In this document: positions 29,434 through 37,700 of the stretch, in pieces
Numbering within the stretch: the stretch's first letter is position 1
How the letters are laid out: each line of letters begins with the position of its first letter
NCBI GenBank assembly: GCA_004294845.1
Contig: SHOH01000011.1
Coordinates: forward strand, 1 to 37,700
Reading direction: 5' to 3'
DNA from: Anaerolineaceae bacterium
GTDB lineage: Bacteria; Bacillota; Clostridia; Lachnospirales; Lachnospiraceae
DNA length: 37,700 nt
Translations under genes and position numbers: made by a program
Notes under the pieces: generated by a model
What the model was told of the DNA's origin: nothing
Databases searched by the model: none
What the model saw: the letters and a program-made list of their open reading frames with translations, nothing else

Positions 29434-30717
29434 TTATCCTTCCTCTATCGTGAATAATTCATTTATTACCATATATAAGGCAGGGAAGAAGTTCATTATC
29501 TGCCATATTCCCGCACCTCGTAGCTGTAGCTCAGGAATTAATCGTAATTTAGCATCCATGCTTCTGGCATCATCAAAATATACTACATGCTCTACTCCTT
29601 GTTCATTTGTATAGTAATAGAAAGGAACCTGCGCAATCTCGTCAAATTCTATTGTCACACCATACTGTGCCGCACGAACAATAGCTTCTTGGTTACTGAG
29701 GGACTCCGCCATGCTTTCACCTCTTATGAATGGAAGAGCCCAATCATAGCAATAATTTGGTATTCCCATAAGTATTTTTTCATTAGGTATTACTGATACT
29801 CCATACTCCAGTACCTGTCTGACATTATTAAGTGGAGCTGTTGGCATGGGCGAACTAAAAAGGTATCCCCATTCGTATGTCATAAGAAGAACTAAATCAG
29901 CAATCGCACCTATGGCAGGATAATCATGAGCTTCATACAGTAGCCCTGTCATTTCACCAGAAGTCTTTGGTGCAAGTGCTACCAGAGTAAGTAATCCCAA
30001 GGGTTCTAGGCGGTTCTTAACATTTGATATAAAACCAATAAATAGTTCCTTATCCTCAGGCTGTATGAATTCGAAGTCAATATCAAGACCTATATATCCC
30101 TTTTCCTGCATAGTAGCGATAATATTCTCTATTAACCTATTCTGCCCCTCTTGATTTACGAACATATCATGGGCAATCTGCGTATCAAAATTCATCTCCG
30201 CATTCATCGGTGCTAACACCATAATAGGAGGTACCCCCATCTCATATCCTATGGCTATAAGCTCTTCATCCTGGATAGGCACCAAGTCTCCCGCAGGTGT
30301 GAATCCATAAGTAAATAGTGATTGATAGGTAAGAAAGGGAAGTGTCTTCCGATGTACATCTCGGTCAATGAAGGGATAGAGGTAACCAATAATCAGTGCT
30401 GTATCCAGTACAGGGTCTTCTTCGTATGCAATAAGCAAGGTTTGGCCAGGCTCTAATGCTTCTTGGGCTGCTACCCATGGATTATTTCGAAGAATCTGAT
30501 CGATCGTGACATCGTAAGTTTCAGCAATCCCAGTAAGTGTATCTCCTTCTACAATGGTATGAACCCGTGTGGGTATTCTTACTATCATGCTCTGTCCAAC
30601 TACTAAATTCTCGGGATTTGGCAGCTCATTGTCTATAATTAATCTTTCTGTAGTAACGCCATATTGTTCCGCTATCGTACTTAGGGTTTCACCCTGCTGT
30701 ACTACATGGATTGTCAT
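29434..30717 (-). CDS. LysM-domain glycoside hydrolase family 18 protein (YaaH/SleL-like, spore-associated)
   Basis: Two LysM repeats (IHVVQQGETLSTIAEQYGV; VHTIVEGDTLTGIAETYDV) and GH18 motif GYIGLDIDFEFI; no signal peptide. Confidence 0.92.
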   Translation of the reverse strand: MTIHVVQQGETLSTIAEQYGVTTERLIIDNELPNPENLVVGQSMIVRIPTRVHTIVEGDTLTGIAETYDVTIDQILRNNPWVAAQEALEPGQTLLIAYEEDPVLDTALIIGYLYPFIDRDVHRKTLPFLTYQSLFTYGFTPAGDLVPIQDEELIAIGYEMGVPPIMVLAPMNAEMNFDTQIAHDMFVNQEGQNRLIENIIATMQEKGYIGLDIDFEFIQPEDKELFIGFISNVKNRLEPLGLLTLVALAPKTSGEMTGLLYEAHDYPAIGAIADLVLLMTYEWGYLFSSPMPTAPLNNVRQVLEYGVSVIPNEKILMGIPNYCYDWALPFIRGESMAESLSNQEAIVRAAQYGVTIEFDEIAQVPFYYYTNEQGVEHVVYFDDARSMDAKLRLIPELQLRGAGIWQIMNFFPALYMVINELFTIEEG

Positions 30718-30816
30718 ACTCTTAACTCCTTAATAACAAAGCTTCATATACAATATATGCAAAGTAATATTGATTGTGAAATTTATAAAACAGGGCATAA
30801 TTTGCTCGTACAAGAA

Positions 30817-30943
30817 AGAGTTTCGCTTGCGAAACTCTAGCGCCGAGCGCGGTGAGCGTATGCGAACATATACATTACGCGCGAGTGCGCATCCTTGCGG
30901 AGCATTTTTATATAATAGGACGAACTTTCCTATTATATAAAAA
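30817..30943. repeat. GC-rich multi-hairpin element
   Basis: AGAGTTTCGCTTGCGAAACTCT palindrome (30817-30838), GC-rich middle, then TTTTTATATAATAGGA / TCCTATTATATAAAAA 16-bp stem (30905-30920 / 30928-30943); composition differs strongly from flanks. Confidence 0.6.
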
Positions 30944-31042
30944 ATTGTCAAATAAAATGTATCCTTTTACTTGACTAATCTGCTTATCGTATATAACATA
31001 AAAATAGTTAATAATTTATCTAAAATTATGGAGGATGAAGGA

Positions 31043-31567
31043 ATGAACCATTATAAAATAATCACTGCTGAGCAATTTCGCAAAAATCCCTTTCAGTTAA
31101 TCGGAAAGGACTGGATGCTTATTACTGCAGGAAACGAGGAAAAGGTTAATACTATGACGGCCTCCTGGGGTGGGTTGGGTGTTATGTATGGCAAGAATGT
31201 TGCATATGTCGTAATAAGGCCACAAAGATATACTAAAGAATTTGTAGACAGAGAAGATACATTTTCTCTAAGTTTTTTTGATAAAGAATATCGCAAAACC
31301 CTTAATTATCTTGGTACAGTATCCGGTCGCAACGAGAATAAAATAGAAAAATCAGGATTAACCGTGGTCCGATATGAAGATACACCGTATTTTGATGAAG
31401 CAAATCATGTGCTTATATGCAAGAAACTTTTTAGACAGCCTCTAAGCACAGATGGTTTACTGGAAGAAAGACTAGTTAACACATGGTATAGAAACGGTGA
31501 TCCCCACACCCTTTACATTGCGGAAATAACAAAAATACTTCGCATCCGTCATACACCTACCTTATAA
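31043..31567 (+). CDS. Flavin reductase-like domain (FMN-binding split barrel) protein
   Basis: WMLITAGNEEKVNTMTASWGGLGVMYGKNVAYVVIRPQRYTKEFVD; start 31043 (SD GGAGGATGAAGGA); ORF track opens at 30971. Confidence 0.88.
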   Translation: MNHYKIITAEQFRKNPFQLIGKDWMLITAGNEEKVNTMTASWGGLGVMYGKNVAYVVIRPQRYTKEFVDREDTFSLSFFDKEYRKTLNYLGTVSGRNENKIEKSGLTVVRYEDTPYFDEANHVLICKKLFRQPLSTDGLLEERLVNTWYRNGDPHTLYIAEITKILRIRHTPTL

Positions 31568-31594
31568 AAAAACGATGCCTGGTACGTTTTACAA

Positions 31595-31664
31595 AAGAAG
31601 GTGTCAACTGCGGGTACCAGCCACCGAATTCATGGTGCCTGGTACCGTAGTTGGCACCTTCTTT
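31595..31664. repeat. REP-like long imperfect inverted repeat with GTGCCTGGTACC core
   Basis: AAGAAGGTGTCAACTGCGGGTACCAGCCACC vs reverse complement AAGAAGGTGCCAACTACGGTACCAGGCACC; partial extra copy GATGCCTGGTACG at 31574. Lies between convergent genes. Confidence 0.75.
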
Positions 31665-31668
31665 ATGT

Positions 31669-32280
31669 TTACGAATGATTAAATTGTAGTGCTTGCTCTG
31701 TTTTTGTCTGAATAGACTCAAATGCCATATTGAAAAATGATAGAATGGCCTCTACTACTCTACTACAGAGCTCGATTATATATCGGATATCCTGTTTTAC
31801 AGCCTTAAAGGCTTTTAGATATTCTTTATGTGTCGACTTAATAAATTGTATTATCTCATCAAATGTATGTAGCATTTGCTCTTGAACTGTTGACCGATGA
31901 ATATCATCCAATTGGATATACTCTCGTAATTGATATTTCATTTCCTTTTCATAGTATACATGGTCAGTCATAGAACCTGTATAACATGAATTATGTGGAA
32001 AGGTACAATAGTCAGCTAAGTAGTGTGTAATTATTCCAAGATGTCTCGCATAATATCCGCTAATTCCCTTACTGAAATCATAATCAACAGTAATTCTTTT
32101 AATCTCATCGATGAGTATATCAAAGGTCTCTTCTATTGTATGTCGTCTTGTTAAGAATGACGGTTTAATATCCGGTAGGATACTTCCTATATAAAATGCC
32201 TTCTTATGCTCGCTCAGCTGATGCTCCTTATTGTTATGTACAAGAAACTTAGCTAGTGAAATATGGGACTTCTTTCTCAT
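31669..32280 (-). CDS. Zinc-dependent phospholipase C-like family protein
   Basis: KAFYIGSILPDIKPSF, YYARHLGIITHYLADYCTFPHNS: conserved His/Asp arrangement of this family. Confidence 0.8.
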   Translation of the reverse strand: MRKKSHISLAKFLVHNNKEHQLSEHKKAFYIGSILPDIKPSFLTRRHTIEETFDILIDEIKRITVDYDFSKGISGYYARHLGIITHYLADYCTFPHNSCYTGSMTDHVYYEKEMKYQLREYIQLDDIHRSTVQEQMLHTFDEIIQFIKSTHKEYLKAFKAVKQDIRYIIELCSRVVEAILSFFNMAFESIQTKTEQALQFNHS

Positions 32281-32610
32281 TCAATACCTCTTATCTCTGT
32301 ATTATAGTAAGTTAATAATTGTTGTATTAATATTTGGAAACAATTGCATCCAAAAAATAAAACCTACATTTTCGATGTTACACTAAATACAATGTATTAA
32401 CAATAGGAAATAAAGATTTGAACATAGCATTTTTTTAAGTGATAATATTTCATATATTATAATACAGAAAACTAATTGTCATAATTAATAAAAAACCAGA
32501 ATTGCCAACCATTATATTGACTTTTAATACCTTATCCTGTAAGATGATAAATCATATATGATTTAGTTTATGATTATCATTTAACAATTTTTATAATTTT
32601 AGGAGATGAT

Positions 32611-33894
32611 TTGTTGGATTCGAGTGACGCCGCGCGAGCGGTCATATTGTTGATACTATTACTTTTGTCTGCATTTTTTTCAGGATCAGAAACTGCCCTT
32701 ACAGCAATAAACAAACTTCGTATGCGAAGTCTTGCTGATGATAATATAAGAGGCGCAAAGGTTGCTTTGAAGCTGATTGAAGACCCGACTAAGATGCTCA
32801 GTGCACTGTTAATCGGTAATAATGTAGTTAATCTATCAGCATCTGCTCTTGCAACTACTATGGCAATTGATATTTGGGGAAATAACTGGGTTGGCCTTGC
32901 AACTGGTGTCCTGACACTAGTTATCCTTGTTTTCGGAGAAATAACTCCGAAATCCATATCCGCTATAAAGGCTGAAAAGATTGCACTTCAAATAGCTGGA
33001 CCGGTATTAGTAATAACAAAGCTATTAACCCCTATAATATTTATTATCAATAAATTATGTAACGGTGTGATGCGACTCTTTCGGATTGATCCAAATGAAA
33101 AGCCAACACCTATGACTGAAAGCGAGCTTAGGACAATCCTAGAGGTAAGCCATGAAGAGGGTGTTCTTGAAAGTGAAGAACGCAGAATGATTACTAATGT
33201 GGTTGATTTTGGTGATTCCTTGGCTAAGGATGTCATGGTACCAAGAATTGATATGTCCTTTGCCAGCGTGGACCTAACCTATGATGAACTGGTACAATTA
33301 TTTTCAGTAGACAAGTACACTAGGCTTCCCGTATACTCAGAAAATCGTGATAATGTCATAGGAATTGTAAACCTTAAGGATATCTTTTTTTATAACGGAA
33401 ATGTTGCGGATTTTAATATCCTTGACATTATCAGAGAGCCCTATTTTACCTATGAATTTAAAAAAACTTCTGAGCTTTTGATAGAAATGAGAAAAGATTC
33501 AATCGCACTTGCCATTGTTCTTGATGAATATGGTGCAACTGCAGGACTTATAACCATCGAAGATCTTCTTGAAGAAATAGTCGGTGAAATTCGGGACGAA
33601 TATGATGAAGACGAAGAAGACTGCATACAAGCAGTATCAGATAAAGAGTTTATAGTAGATGGTAACACAAAGCTGGATGATATAAATGATGCTTTGGGGC
33701 TGGATATAGAGTCCTCTGATTATGACTCTATTGCAGGACACATAATATATCTCCTTGATCATCTTCCCGAGGAAGGCGAATCAGTGACAGAGAATAATGC
33801 TAAATTTACAGTAGCATCTGTAGATAAGAATAGAATTGATAAGGTTCATATTATATTGGCTAATGATGAAGATGCTGAGGCATCGAATGATTAG
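32611..33894 (+). CDS. CNNM/CorC/HlyC-type (DUF21-CBS-CorC_HlyC) transporter-associated protein
   Basis: DUF21 membrane region LLLSAFFSGSETALTAINKLRMRSLA, CBS pair (VMVPRIDMSFASVD..., LAIVLDEYGATAGLITIEDLLEEIVGEI); TTG start with SD AGGAG. Confidence 0.95.
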   Translation: MLDSSDAARAVILLILLLLSAFFSGSETALTAINKLRMRSLADDNIRGAKVALKLIEDPTKMLSALLIGNNVVNLSASALATTMAIDIWGNNWVGLATGVLTLVILVFGEITPKSISAIKAEKIALQIAGPVLVITKLLTPIIFIINKLCNGVMRLFRIDPNEKPTPMTESELRTILEVSHEEGVLESEERRMITNVVDFGDSLAKDVMVPRIDMSFASVDLTYDELVQLFSVDKYTRLPVYSENRDNVIGIVNLKDIFFYNGNVADFNILDIIREPYFTYEFKKTSELLIEMRKDSIALAIVLDEYGATAGLITIEDLLEEIVGEIRDEYDEDEEDCIQAVSDKEFIVDGNTKLDDINDALGLDIESSDYDSIAGHIIYLLDHLPEEGESVTENNAKFTVASVDKNRIDKVHIILANDEDAEASND

Positions 33895-33935
33895 TAGCAT
33901 TATATATCTTAGTAAAGTTGTTGAATAACGTATAT

Positions 33936-33963
33936 GGAGCTGTTGTAAAGCAGCTCCTTTCTT
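33936..33963 (+). terminator. Rho-independent terminator after the CorC/HlyC gene
   Basis: GGAGCTG (33936-33942) / CAGCTCC (33951-33957) followed by TTTCTT. Confidence 0.75.
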
Positions 33964-34035
33964 ATGTGTAAATAATCTTATAAGTTGCATTACAATGGCC
34001 TTTAATAAATCAAATCCTATATAGTAAAAAAAAGA

Positions 34036-34073
34036 TTGACAGACCTATATATATTGTATACAATTAAGTTGTA
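34036..34073 (+). promoter_or_regulatory. gpx promoter with overlapping MarR/OhrR-like operator
   Basis: TTGACA (34036-34041) N17 TACAAT (34059-34064); dyad TACAATTAAGTTGTA at 34059-34073 covers the -10. Confidence 0.65.
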
Positions 34074-34134
34074 TAATATATGTTTGATGATAAATACAAA
34101 TCATGATTTATATAAAATTTAAGGAGGTAACATT

Positions 34135-34680
34135 ATGAAGGTATATGACTTTAATGTTAAGGAAAGAAATGGAGACGAAACAAACTTAGGAGCTTATGAA
34201 GGTAAAGTACTGTTAATTGTTAATTCAGCGACACATTGTGGATTTACACCACAATATACTTCACTACAGGAATTATATAATAAATACTCCGATAAGGGGT
34301 TAGTTATTCTAGATTTTCCCTGCAATCAATTTAAAAATCAAGCCCCTGAAACAGCGGATGAAATACAACAATTTTGTGAATCTAATTATGGTGTCACCTA
34401 TCCAATCCATGCTAAAATTGAAGTAAATGGTGAAAACGCTCATCCACTTTACAAGTTTTTAAAGAATGAGCATGGTTTTAAGGGTTTTGATGACGAGCAT
34501 CCTTTAGCACCTAAGATTCATGAAATACTTTCTAAGGATGATGAAAACTATAAAGATTCCTCGGATATTAAATGGAATTTTACAAAGTTTCTAGTAGATA
34601 GAAAGGGTAATGTAGTAGAGCGGTTCGAGCCTACAAAGGACTTAAATTATGTTGAAGCCAGAATAGAAGAATTACTCTAA
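34135..34680 (+). CDS. Glutathione peroxidase family (thiol peroxidase, Cys form)
   Basis: LLIVNSATHCGFTPQYTSLQELY, LDFPCNQF, IKWNFTKFLVDRKGNVVERF: GPx signatures with Cys in the peroxidatic position. Confidence 0.97.
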   Translation: MKVYDFNVKERNGDETNLGAYEGKVLLIVNSATHCGFTPQYTSLQELYNKYSDKGLVILDFPCNQFKNQAPETADEIQQFCESNYGVTYPIHAKIEVNGENAHPLYKFLKNEHGFKGFDDEHPLAPKIHEILSKDDENYKDSSDIKWNFTKFLVDRKGNVVERFEPTKDLNYVEARIEELL

Positions 34681-34709
34681 TCTAAACTATATACTTTTCT
34701 TTGACGCAG

Positions 34710-34742
34710 ATAATCCCGACGGATCTTCCGTCGGGATTATTA
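34710..34742. terminator. Bidirectional terminator
   Basis: ATAATCCCGACGGA (34710-34723) / TCCGTCGGGATTAT (34727-34740), 14-bp stem with 3-nt loop. Confidence 0.8.
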
Positions 34743-34768
34743 TTTGATAGACTATATTGGTTCCATTC

Positions 34769-35185
34769 TTAAATTTCCTTTTGATACTTATTCATAAAAT
34801 ATACTATGAATATATTATATAGTAGAAATATAGCTATTACTAGCAAAGTAAACCATAGTGGGGCTCTTATTATAATTGTTATTATTGCTATCAAAATAAT
34901 AAGCCACATAGTTATGTCGCCAGCCTTTGCTTTTGCGCGATTTTGTATGATTATGTTTCTTTCATCAATAGTATCAATATTAATTTGCCTTGCAAGCTCG
35001 GGGTTCTTTTCTTCATAACGCTTCATAATTAGATGGACTATACTCATTCCCAATAAACCCGCTCCTATCCCAATAGATAAACCTGAAAATACTTTTAGCT
35101 CTTCCCCTCTTAGAAAAACGCTTAGGACTATAAGAGTAACCCCTATAGCCATAGTAACGATATAAAACGACTTATTCTTAATCAT
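34769..35185 (-). CDS. Small multi-pass membrane protein, partner of the XRE regulator
   Basis: About four TM segments; start 35185 (MIKNKSFY) with SD GGAGGA inside the end of the XRE gene, suggesting translational coupling. Confidence 0.75.
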   Translation of the reverse strand: MIKNKSFYIVTMAIGVTLIVLSVFLRGEELKVFSGLSIGIGAGLLGMSIVHLIMKRYEEKNPELARQINIDTIDERNIIIQNRAKAKAGDITMWLIILIAIITIIIRAPLWFTLLVIAIFLLYNIFIVYFMNKYQKEI

Positions 35186-35384
35186 GATCCTCCTCCTCAT
35201 AAATAAATATTTCTTCAATAGTCACTCCAAAAAATCTTGCTATCTTGAATGCTAAAGTAATGGATGGATTATAACGTCCATTTTCTAAGGAGCCGATTGT
35301 CTGTCTTGAAACCTCTAAAATGTCCGCTAGCTCCTCTTGCTTAAGACATTTTTGTTTGCGAAATTCTTCTAATCTGTTTCTCAC
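35178..35384 (-). CDS. XRE/Cro-CI family small regulator
   Basis: 68 aa: RLEEFRKQKCLKQEELADILEVSRQTIGSLENGRYNPSITLAFKIARFFGVTIEEIF, canonical HTH_3. Confidence 0.95.
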   Translation of the reverse strand: MRNRLEEFRKQKCLKQEELADILEVSRQTIGSLENGRYNPSITLAFKIARFFGVTIEEIFIYEEEDHD

Positions 35385-35411
35385 TGATAATCTCCTATAA
35401 TTAAAATATGG

Positions 35412-35471
35412 AAAGTTAACTTTACATTGCCATTATAAATTATATAGGCACTAATGTCAAGTTAACTTTCC
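35412..35471 (-). promoter_or_regulatory. XRE promoter bracketed by two AAGTTAACTT palindromes
   Basis: Minus strand TTGACA (35460-35455) N17 TATAAT (35437-35432); AAAGTTAACTTT at 35412-35423 and AAGTTAACTTTCC at 35459-35471. Confidence 0.75.
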
Positions 35472-35570
35472 ATTTTATTTCTAATATTTTTAATTCAATC
35501 TACATGATATGATAAAACTAAAGGTCTTCAAAAGCCCTATTGAGAAAAAGCCCATAAAAACTATCCTAAA

Positions 35571-36194
35571 TCATATTTGTATGCAAGCTACAACTCTTAC
35601 CATTGATGCCTCAGCTCTAATCTTTAAAGGAAATGCAATCACATTAAAGTTCTTCACAGCAATAAGTTCTGATAGATTTGTCAAGTTTTCGATAATCAAT
35701 ATATTGTTGGCGAATAATATCTTATGAATCTCAAATGGATAATTGTCTGGTGAAGGTAAGTCCATGCCCAGTATCTTAATATTCTTTTGAACAAAGAAAT
35801 CCGCCAACTCTTCATCTATTACAGGCTGATCTGTATAATACTCTTCTGTTCCATATCTATCACTATGTCCAGTAAATAATAATACTATATCGTCTTCCTC
35901 TATCATATTAGAATATTCGCCCTTATATTTTATATTGCTTTCATACCTAACATCGAGCAGAACGCCTCTTCCGATAAATTTATCTATGGGAATTTTATTG
36001 ATATATGTCTCTCTATTGGTCAAATGCATCGGTGTATCAATATGTGTACCTGAATGCATACAACTCTCAAGCTTATAACTAACGTATTTATCCTTGTCCA
36101 AGAATTTATCTTGATATAGCTTCACTTTGTCATCATAAGGATGAACAGGCATATCATGGGTAATATCTTGACTCAGATCTATGTATCTTGTCAT
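35571..36194 (-). CDS. Cyclase family protein (kynurenine formamidase-like)
   Basis: IDLSQDITHDMPVHP, MHSGTHIDTPMHL, DDIVLLFTG, LGMDLPSPD typical of the cyclase (PF04199-type) family. Confidence 0.92.
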   Translation of the reverse strand: MTRYIDLSQDITHDMPVHPYDDKVKLYQDKFLDKDKYVSYKLESCMHSGTHIDTPMHLTNRETYINKIPIDKFIGRGVLLDVRYESNIKYKGEYSNMIEEDDIVLLFTGHSDRYGTEEYYTDQPVIDEELADFFVQKNIKILGMDLPSPDNYPFEIHKILFANNILIIENLTNLSELIAVKNFNVIAFPLKIRAEASMVRVVACIQI

Positions 36195-36310
36195 GAAACA
36201 ACACTCTCTTTCTCTTCCAATCTCCGTCTATTTATTTAGCATTCTCATGATACTTCCTTAATATAGGGACAAAATTCATACTATTTTATACTTTTAATAA
36301 TCACTATCTA

Positions 36311-37081
36311 TTATTTAATTACATTGTTCTGTGTGCTATGATCCTCAAGATAATCCATTCTCGTATGCTCATTATAATAAAAGTTATTAGGGTTTTCTAT
36401 CAACTCAAGGTAGAAAGCAGCATTCGCAGCTTCTATATATGGAACCAACCACAAATGGCCTATGCCACAGGTAAGTACACTTAAGATATTCCATCCAATA
36501 AAGCTAAAATGCAAGCAGAATAGTCTCCACTTGTTTCCCATCATCATTTTCTTTGAAGCAGTTATGGCTTCCAATGCACCATATTCTGGATTATCCACCA
36601 TAATAAAAGCAGTCATGCTATAACTATATGATGCTATAATTCCCGGAATAATCAACAGAAGCGACCAAAGAAATACAAATAACCCACGAAGAAGCTGCAT
36701 GACAAATCCCGCACCTATCCTATGGAACTGGCAAAACAGATCAGAAAAAAATACAGTTCTTCTATCCTTTGCTACTAACTCCATATTAAATCGTGCGTAA
36801 CCCAAGGTGACAGCACCTCCTACAACAAAACAAATAATGCTCCATAATAAAGCAAATAATAATAATCCCAAATATGGTTGTAGAATTGCTCCAAGACTTC
36901 CATATGTAACCCTTATCAATCCACTATCTTCGCCTCTTCTAAAGATAAAATCAAAAATATTTCTATTATTAAAATACGTTATTCCAAATAATCCCGCTAC
37001 AAAACCGGTACCCACAGCCGTTGTCCATCTACCATTTAAACTGTCACGCGCAATTCTTCTAAAATCATCTGCGTATAACAT
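36311..37081 (-). CDS. DUF975 family membrane protein
   Basis: MLYADDFRRIARDSLNGRWTTAVG N-terminus and polytopic architecture; start 37081 preferred (SD GGGGGG). Confidence 0.85.
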   Translation of the reverse strand: MLYADDFRRIARDSLNGRWTTAVGTGFVAGLFGITYFNNRNIFDFIFRRGEDSGLIRVTYGSLGAILQPYLGLLLFALLWSIICFVVGGAVTLGYARFNMELVAKDRRTVFFSDLFCQFHRIGAGFVMQLLRGLFVFLWSLLLIIPGIIASYSYSMTAFIMVDNPEYGALEAITASKKMMMGNKWRLFCLHFSFIGWNILSVLTCGIGHLWLVPYIEAANAAFYLELIENPNNFYYNEHTRMDYLEDHSTQNNVIK

Positions 37082-37153
37082 AATTCCCCCCCTGCATCTT
37101 GCCTTAGTCTTCAATTATTCTAGGCATCATTTATTTGCTCATACTACATAATA

Positions 37154-37672
37154 TTACCGATAAGAAATTATTACTTTATTAATCTCTTTTAAGGCCATAA
37201 CCTCTCTCATAAGCCAACGATTAACGTCTATCTGTTTATCTAACAACATTTCATTATGTATTATTGCTTCCTCTACATCAATCCATATCGGGCTAAATTC
37301 CATTTCTGCCTCATAGTCATCTAAGTGTTGAGCTTTTCGTACTTTTGATACCTTACAAAGATAATACGAAGATATCATCTCAAATATAGTATCTTTCTCA
37401 TATTTATCTTTATATCTTTCGATAATCTGCCCGATTTGCCTGTCTACTGTTTTAACAATATATCCGCTTTCCTCTTCGATTTCTCTTGCGAGAGCTTCCA
37501 TCTTGCTCTCATTCTGGTCAACCCCACCACCTGGAAATTTATAGTCACCCTTATTGGTATGAATCATCAGTAGATTATTATCATCTAATATAACTCCTCT
37601 AACAGCTTTTCTGGTATTTATTTTACATCCGTCTAGCTCATTATTTTGTATTCCGATTGTAAAATCAAACAT
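37154..37672 (-). CDS. NUDIX hydrolase
   Basis: GGGVDQNESKMEALAREIEEESG is a near-consensus Nudix box. Confidence 0.94.
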   Translation of the reverse strand: MFDFTIGIQNNELDGCKINTRKAVRGVILDDNNLLMIHTNKGDYKFPGGGVDQNESKMEALAREIEEESGYIVKTVDRQIGQIIERYKDKYEKDTIFEMISSYYLCKVSKVRKAQHLDDYEAEMEFSPIWIDVEEAIIHNEMLLDKQIDVNRWLMREVMALKEINKVIISYR

Positions 37673-37700
37673 AAGAGTACCTCGTTTCTCTGATGTAATA

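Noticed and set aside
30730-30951. 73-aa ORF across the GC-rich hairpin island
   Set aside because: Composition is dictated by the inverted repeats; no SD or recognisable domain; better explained as a repeat element.

Overview
This is a low-GC, chromosome-like window, probably from a spore-forming clostridial Firmicute of Lachnospiraceae type. That assignment is an inference from the T-box, the spore-type LysM-GH18 protein and the gene families. It starts inside leuS (minus strand, with a T-box leader) and continues with housekeeping genes: two-component system, DedA, MATE, Ca2+-type P-ATPase, eno, M32 carboxypeptidase, argH and lepB. A ~15 kb minus-strand catabolic locus (about 14.2-29.1 kb) follows, then LysM-GH18, flavin reductase, zinc-dependent PLC-like, CorC/HlyC, glutathione peroxidase, an XRE plus membrane-protein pair, a cyclase-family protein, DUF975 and NUDIX genes. 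The most interesting system is the catabolic locus. It has a LacI regulator with cre/LacI-like operators, a BadF-type sugar kinase, an uncharacterised Cys-rich TIM-barrel-like protein, three Gfo/Idh/MocA oxidoreductases, a SelA/DgaE-like PLP enzyme, an ABC sugar importer, a D-aminoacylase-type amidohydrolase, two tandem RidA proteins and a GH4 redox glycosidase. The combination suggests an undescribed pathway for an amino-sugar or D-amino-acid glycoconjugate. Smaller signals include a possible SD-switching leader before dedA, a peroxide-type operator on the gpx promoter, a promoter bracketed by GTTAAC palindromes before the XRE gene, a CRP-like palindrome, two repeat/hairpin elements, and a hairpin abutting a ribosome-binding site inside the ABC operon. 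No tRNA, rRNA, CRISPR, transposase or prophage genes were recognised. All calls come from reading the sequence; no searches were run.
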